Positions 62,284 to 64,000 of a DNA stretch of 64,000 bases are shown in pieces. The stretch lies in contig CANMDH010000001.1 in the NCBI GenBank assembly GCA_947496555.1, positions 62,001 through 126,000 on the forward strand, written 5' to 3'. The DNA comes from an uncultured Aquimarina sp. Its GTDB lineage: Bacteria; Bacteroidota; Bacteroidia; Flavobacteriales; Flavobacteriaceae. The notes under the pieces are model-generated. The model made no database searches and had not been told where the DNA came from. It saw only the letters and a list, made by a program, of their open reading frames with translations. Position 1 is the first letter of the stretch, and each line of letters opens with the position of its first letter. The position numbers and the translations under genes are program-made.

Positions 62284-63759
62284 TTATATTATTCGTTTCA
62301 TTGCGGTCATAGAAGCCCTTAGTCTGGCTCCTACTTTCTCGATCGGATGATTTCTAAGTACCGCGTTTACTTCTATTAACTTTGCATTGTCCACTCCATT
62401 GCTTTTTTCATCATCAAATGCCTTTCCGATAACATCGGTATCGATTTTTTTCATAAAATCAGCCAATAGTGGTTTACAAGCATGGTCAAACAAATAGCAA
62501 CCATATTCAGCAGTATCCGAAATCACACGATTCATTTCAAACAATTTCTTACGGGCAATCGTATTAGCAATCAGCGGAGTTTCATGTAATGATTCATAGT
62601 ATGCAGACTCTTCAATAATTCCGGACTCTGTCATGGCTTCAAAAGCCAATTCAACACCAGCTCTTACCAAAGCAACCATTAATACCCCATTATCATAAAA
62701 TTCTTGTTCCGAAATTTCAACATCTCCCGCAGGAGTTTTTTCAAAAGCAGTTTCTCCTGTTACTGCTCTCCATGACAATAAGTTTTTATCGTCATTTGCC
62801 CAATCTTCCATCATGGTTTTCGAAAAATGACCGGTCATAATATCATCCATATGTTTTTGAAATAATGGACGCATAATTTCTTTTAATTCTTCAGATAGCT
62901 CAAAAGCCTTAACCTTAGAATGGTTAGATAATCGATCCATCATATTAGTGATCCCGCCATATTTCATCCCTTCGGTAATGGTTTCCCAACCATATTGAAT
63001 CAATTTTGAAGCATATCCAGCGTCAATTCCTTTTTCTATCATTTTGTCAAAACACAGAATTGACCCTGTCTGTAACAAACCACAAAGTATGGTTTGCTCT
63101 CCCATAAGATCAGATTTTACCTCGGCAACAAATGAAGATTCAAGCACTCCAGCTCTATCGCCTCCTGTACCCACAGCATATGCCTTTGCCTGATCAAGTC
63201 CATGACCTTGAGGATCATTCTCGGGATGCACTGCAATCAAGGTAGGCACACCAAATCCTCTTTTATATTCTTCTCGCACCTCAGAACCAGGACATTTTGG
63301 AGCAACCATTATAACCGTAAGATCTTCGCGAACTTGCATTCCTTCTTCTACAATATTAAAACCGTGAGAATAAGATAATGTAGCTCCTTTTTTCATCAAA
63401 GGCATTACTGTATTCACTACTTGTGTATGCTGCTTATCTGGGGTTAAATTAATTACCATATCGGCATTCGGAATCAAATCCTCATAGGTTCCCACATTAA
63501 ACCCGTTATCTGTGGCGTTTTTATATGATTGTCTTTTTTCTTTGATAGCAGCTTCACGAAGTGTATAAGAAATATCCAAACCAGAATCTCTCATATTCAG
63601 ACCTTGATTAAGGCCTTGTGCACCACATCCTACAATAACTATTTTTTTCCCTTTTAAGGCATCAACCCCTGCCGAAAACTCATCGGCATTCATAAATCTA
63701 CATTTTCCTAATTGTGTTAGTTGATCTCTTAATGATAGCGTATTAAAATAATTTGCCAT
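62284..63759 (-). CDS. ilvC: Ketol-acid reductoisomerase, class II (long form)
   Basis: The 491-residue length and two C-terminal knotted domains mark the long class II form. The nucleotide-binding motif is [55 protein letters not shown] and [19 protein letters not shown] carry the Mg2+ and substrate residues. It acts in valine/isoleucine synthesis upstream of ilvA; the remaining ilv genes are probably beyond the right edge. Confidence 0.96.
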   Translation of the reverse strand: MANYFNTLSLRDQLTQLGKCRFMNADEFSAGVDALKGKKIVIVGCGAQGLNQGLNMRDSGLDISYTLREAAIKEKRQSYKNATDNGFNVGTYEDLIPNADMVINLTPDKQHTQVVNTVMPLMKKGATLSYSHGFNIVEEGMQVREDLTVIMVAPKCPGSEVREEYKRGFGVPTLIAVHPENDPQGHGLDQAKAYAVGTGGDRAGVLESSFVAEVKSDLMGEQTILCGLLQTGSILCFDKMIEKGIDAGYASKLIQYGWETITEGMKYGGITNMMDRLSNHSKVKAFELSEELKEIMRPLFQKHMDDIMTGHFSKTMMEDWANDDKNLLSWRAVTGETAFEKTPAGDVEISEQEFYDNGVLMVALVRAGVELAFEAMTESGIIEESAYYESLHETPLIANTIARKKLFEMNRVISDTAEYGCYLFDHACKPLLADFMKKIDTDVIGKAFDDEKSNGVDNAKLIEVNAVLRNHPIEKVGARLRASMTAMKRII

Positions 63760-64000
63760 TTCTCTTTTAATTTGTTGTTATTTCCACCGGGGAAATTTGA
63801 TTTAATTTTGACTTTTAGTTGTTTCTTTATTTGGGTGTATCCCGATCCCGAGAACTATCGGGACGGGACCGGGCTATCCGCTGTATCTTTTATCTTTGAG
63901 CCCTTCGAGAGCCTCTGGGGTCAAAGATAAAAGGATGTCGCTTCTATCCCTTACACGGTTTCCGTCGCAAATTTTTCAAGCATCGCCGAAATATGCATCT
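63760..64000. repeat. Structured intergenic repeat at the right edge
   Basis: Two inverted repeats lie close together. The first is ATCCCGA...TCGGGAC at about 63844-63864. The second is a long stem ATCTTTTATCTTTGA-GCCC / GGGG-TCAAAGATAAAAGGAT at 63885-63936. The GGGCTATCCGCTGTATC ... GGATGTCGCTTCTATCCC wording is of a type seen between genes in Flavobacteriia. No gene is recognised, but one could begin beyond the window. Confidence 0.55.

Overview
The window looks like a chromosomal piece of a marine member of the Flavobacteriia (Bacteroidota). It has low GC content, an alginate polysaccharide-utilization locus (PUL) with a SusC/SusD pair, outer-membrane lipoproteins with Bacteroidota-type lipoboxes, promoters of the TTG-N18-TAnnTTTG type, an N-succinylornithine-type transcarbamylase, and ArgB/C/D/E/F'/G/H mixed with ProA/B/C in one operon. 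The species cannot be named from the sequence alone.

Layout. (1) 1-1094: 5' part of a molybdopterin oxidoreductase gene cut by the window edge. (2) About 1.3-16.6 kb: loosely organised accessory genes, mostly on the minus strand. They encode secreted or lipidated beta-propeller proteins, a VOC/PhnB-like protein, a DUF1028 protein, an AraC regulator and an exported phosphatidylserine-decarboxylase-like protein. This stretch is scarred: it holds a 455-bp direct repeat with an in-frame chimeric ORF, two copies of an unexplained ~300-bp element with an internal 21-bp periodicity, an SRPBCC gene with a nonsense codon, and a remnant of an M23 peptidase. (3) 16.6-26.5 kb: an acetate uptake and activation region with porin, DUF4212 subunit, SSS symporter, an SSS-histidine-kinase fusion, a receiver-only response regulator, acetyl-CoA synthetase and a domesticated InsA-like zinc-ribbon/HTH protein. 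(4) 26.7-28.9 kb: a small membrane protein, an exported sugar isomerase-like protein and a PfkB sugar kinase. (5) 29.0-40.0 kb: an eleven-gene arginine/proline operon on the minus strand (GNAT-argG-argC-proC-argD-proA-proB-argF'-argB-argE-argH) ending at a hairpin terminator. (6) 41.4-60.7 kb: a complete alginate PUL. (7) 60.9-63.8 kb: ilvC and ilvA on the minus strand, then a structured non-coding repeat at the right edge.

The alginate locus forms a complete pathway. Lipidated PL7 and PL6 lyases cut alginate outside the cell. The SusC/SusD pair and a PKD lipoprotein bind and import oligomers. PL17 releases unsaturated monouronate, a KdgF-like cupin opens it to DEH, an SDR reduces DEH to KDG, KdgK phosphorylates it and Eda splits KDPG. 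An ExuT-like MFS carrier handles monomers at the inner membrane. Two paralogous FadR-type GntR regulators sit in the locus.

The most interesting signal is regulatory. The palindrome TTGGTTAACCAA, or a close variant, occurs in front of five transcription units of the alginate locus (both GntR genes, PL6, the first PL7 and susC). At four of them it is repeated at an exact 13-bp pitch, three times before susC. At those four the first copy overlaps the TTG end of a TAnnTTTG -7 box. This predicts repression at the promoter core by the FadR-like proteins. The susC promoter is also followed by a short leader with a terminator-like hairpin about 200 bp before the start codon.
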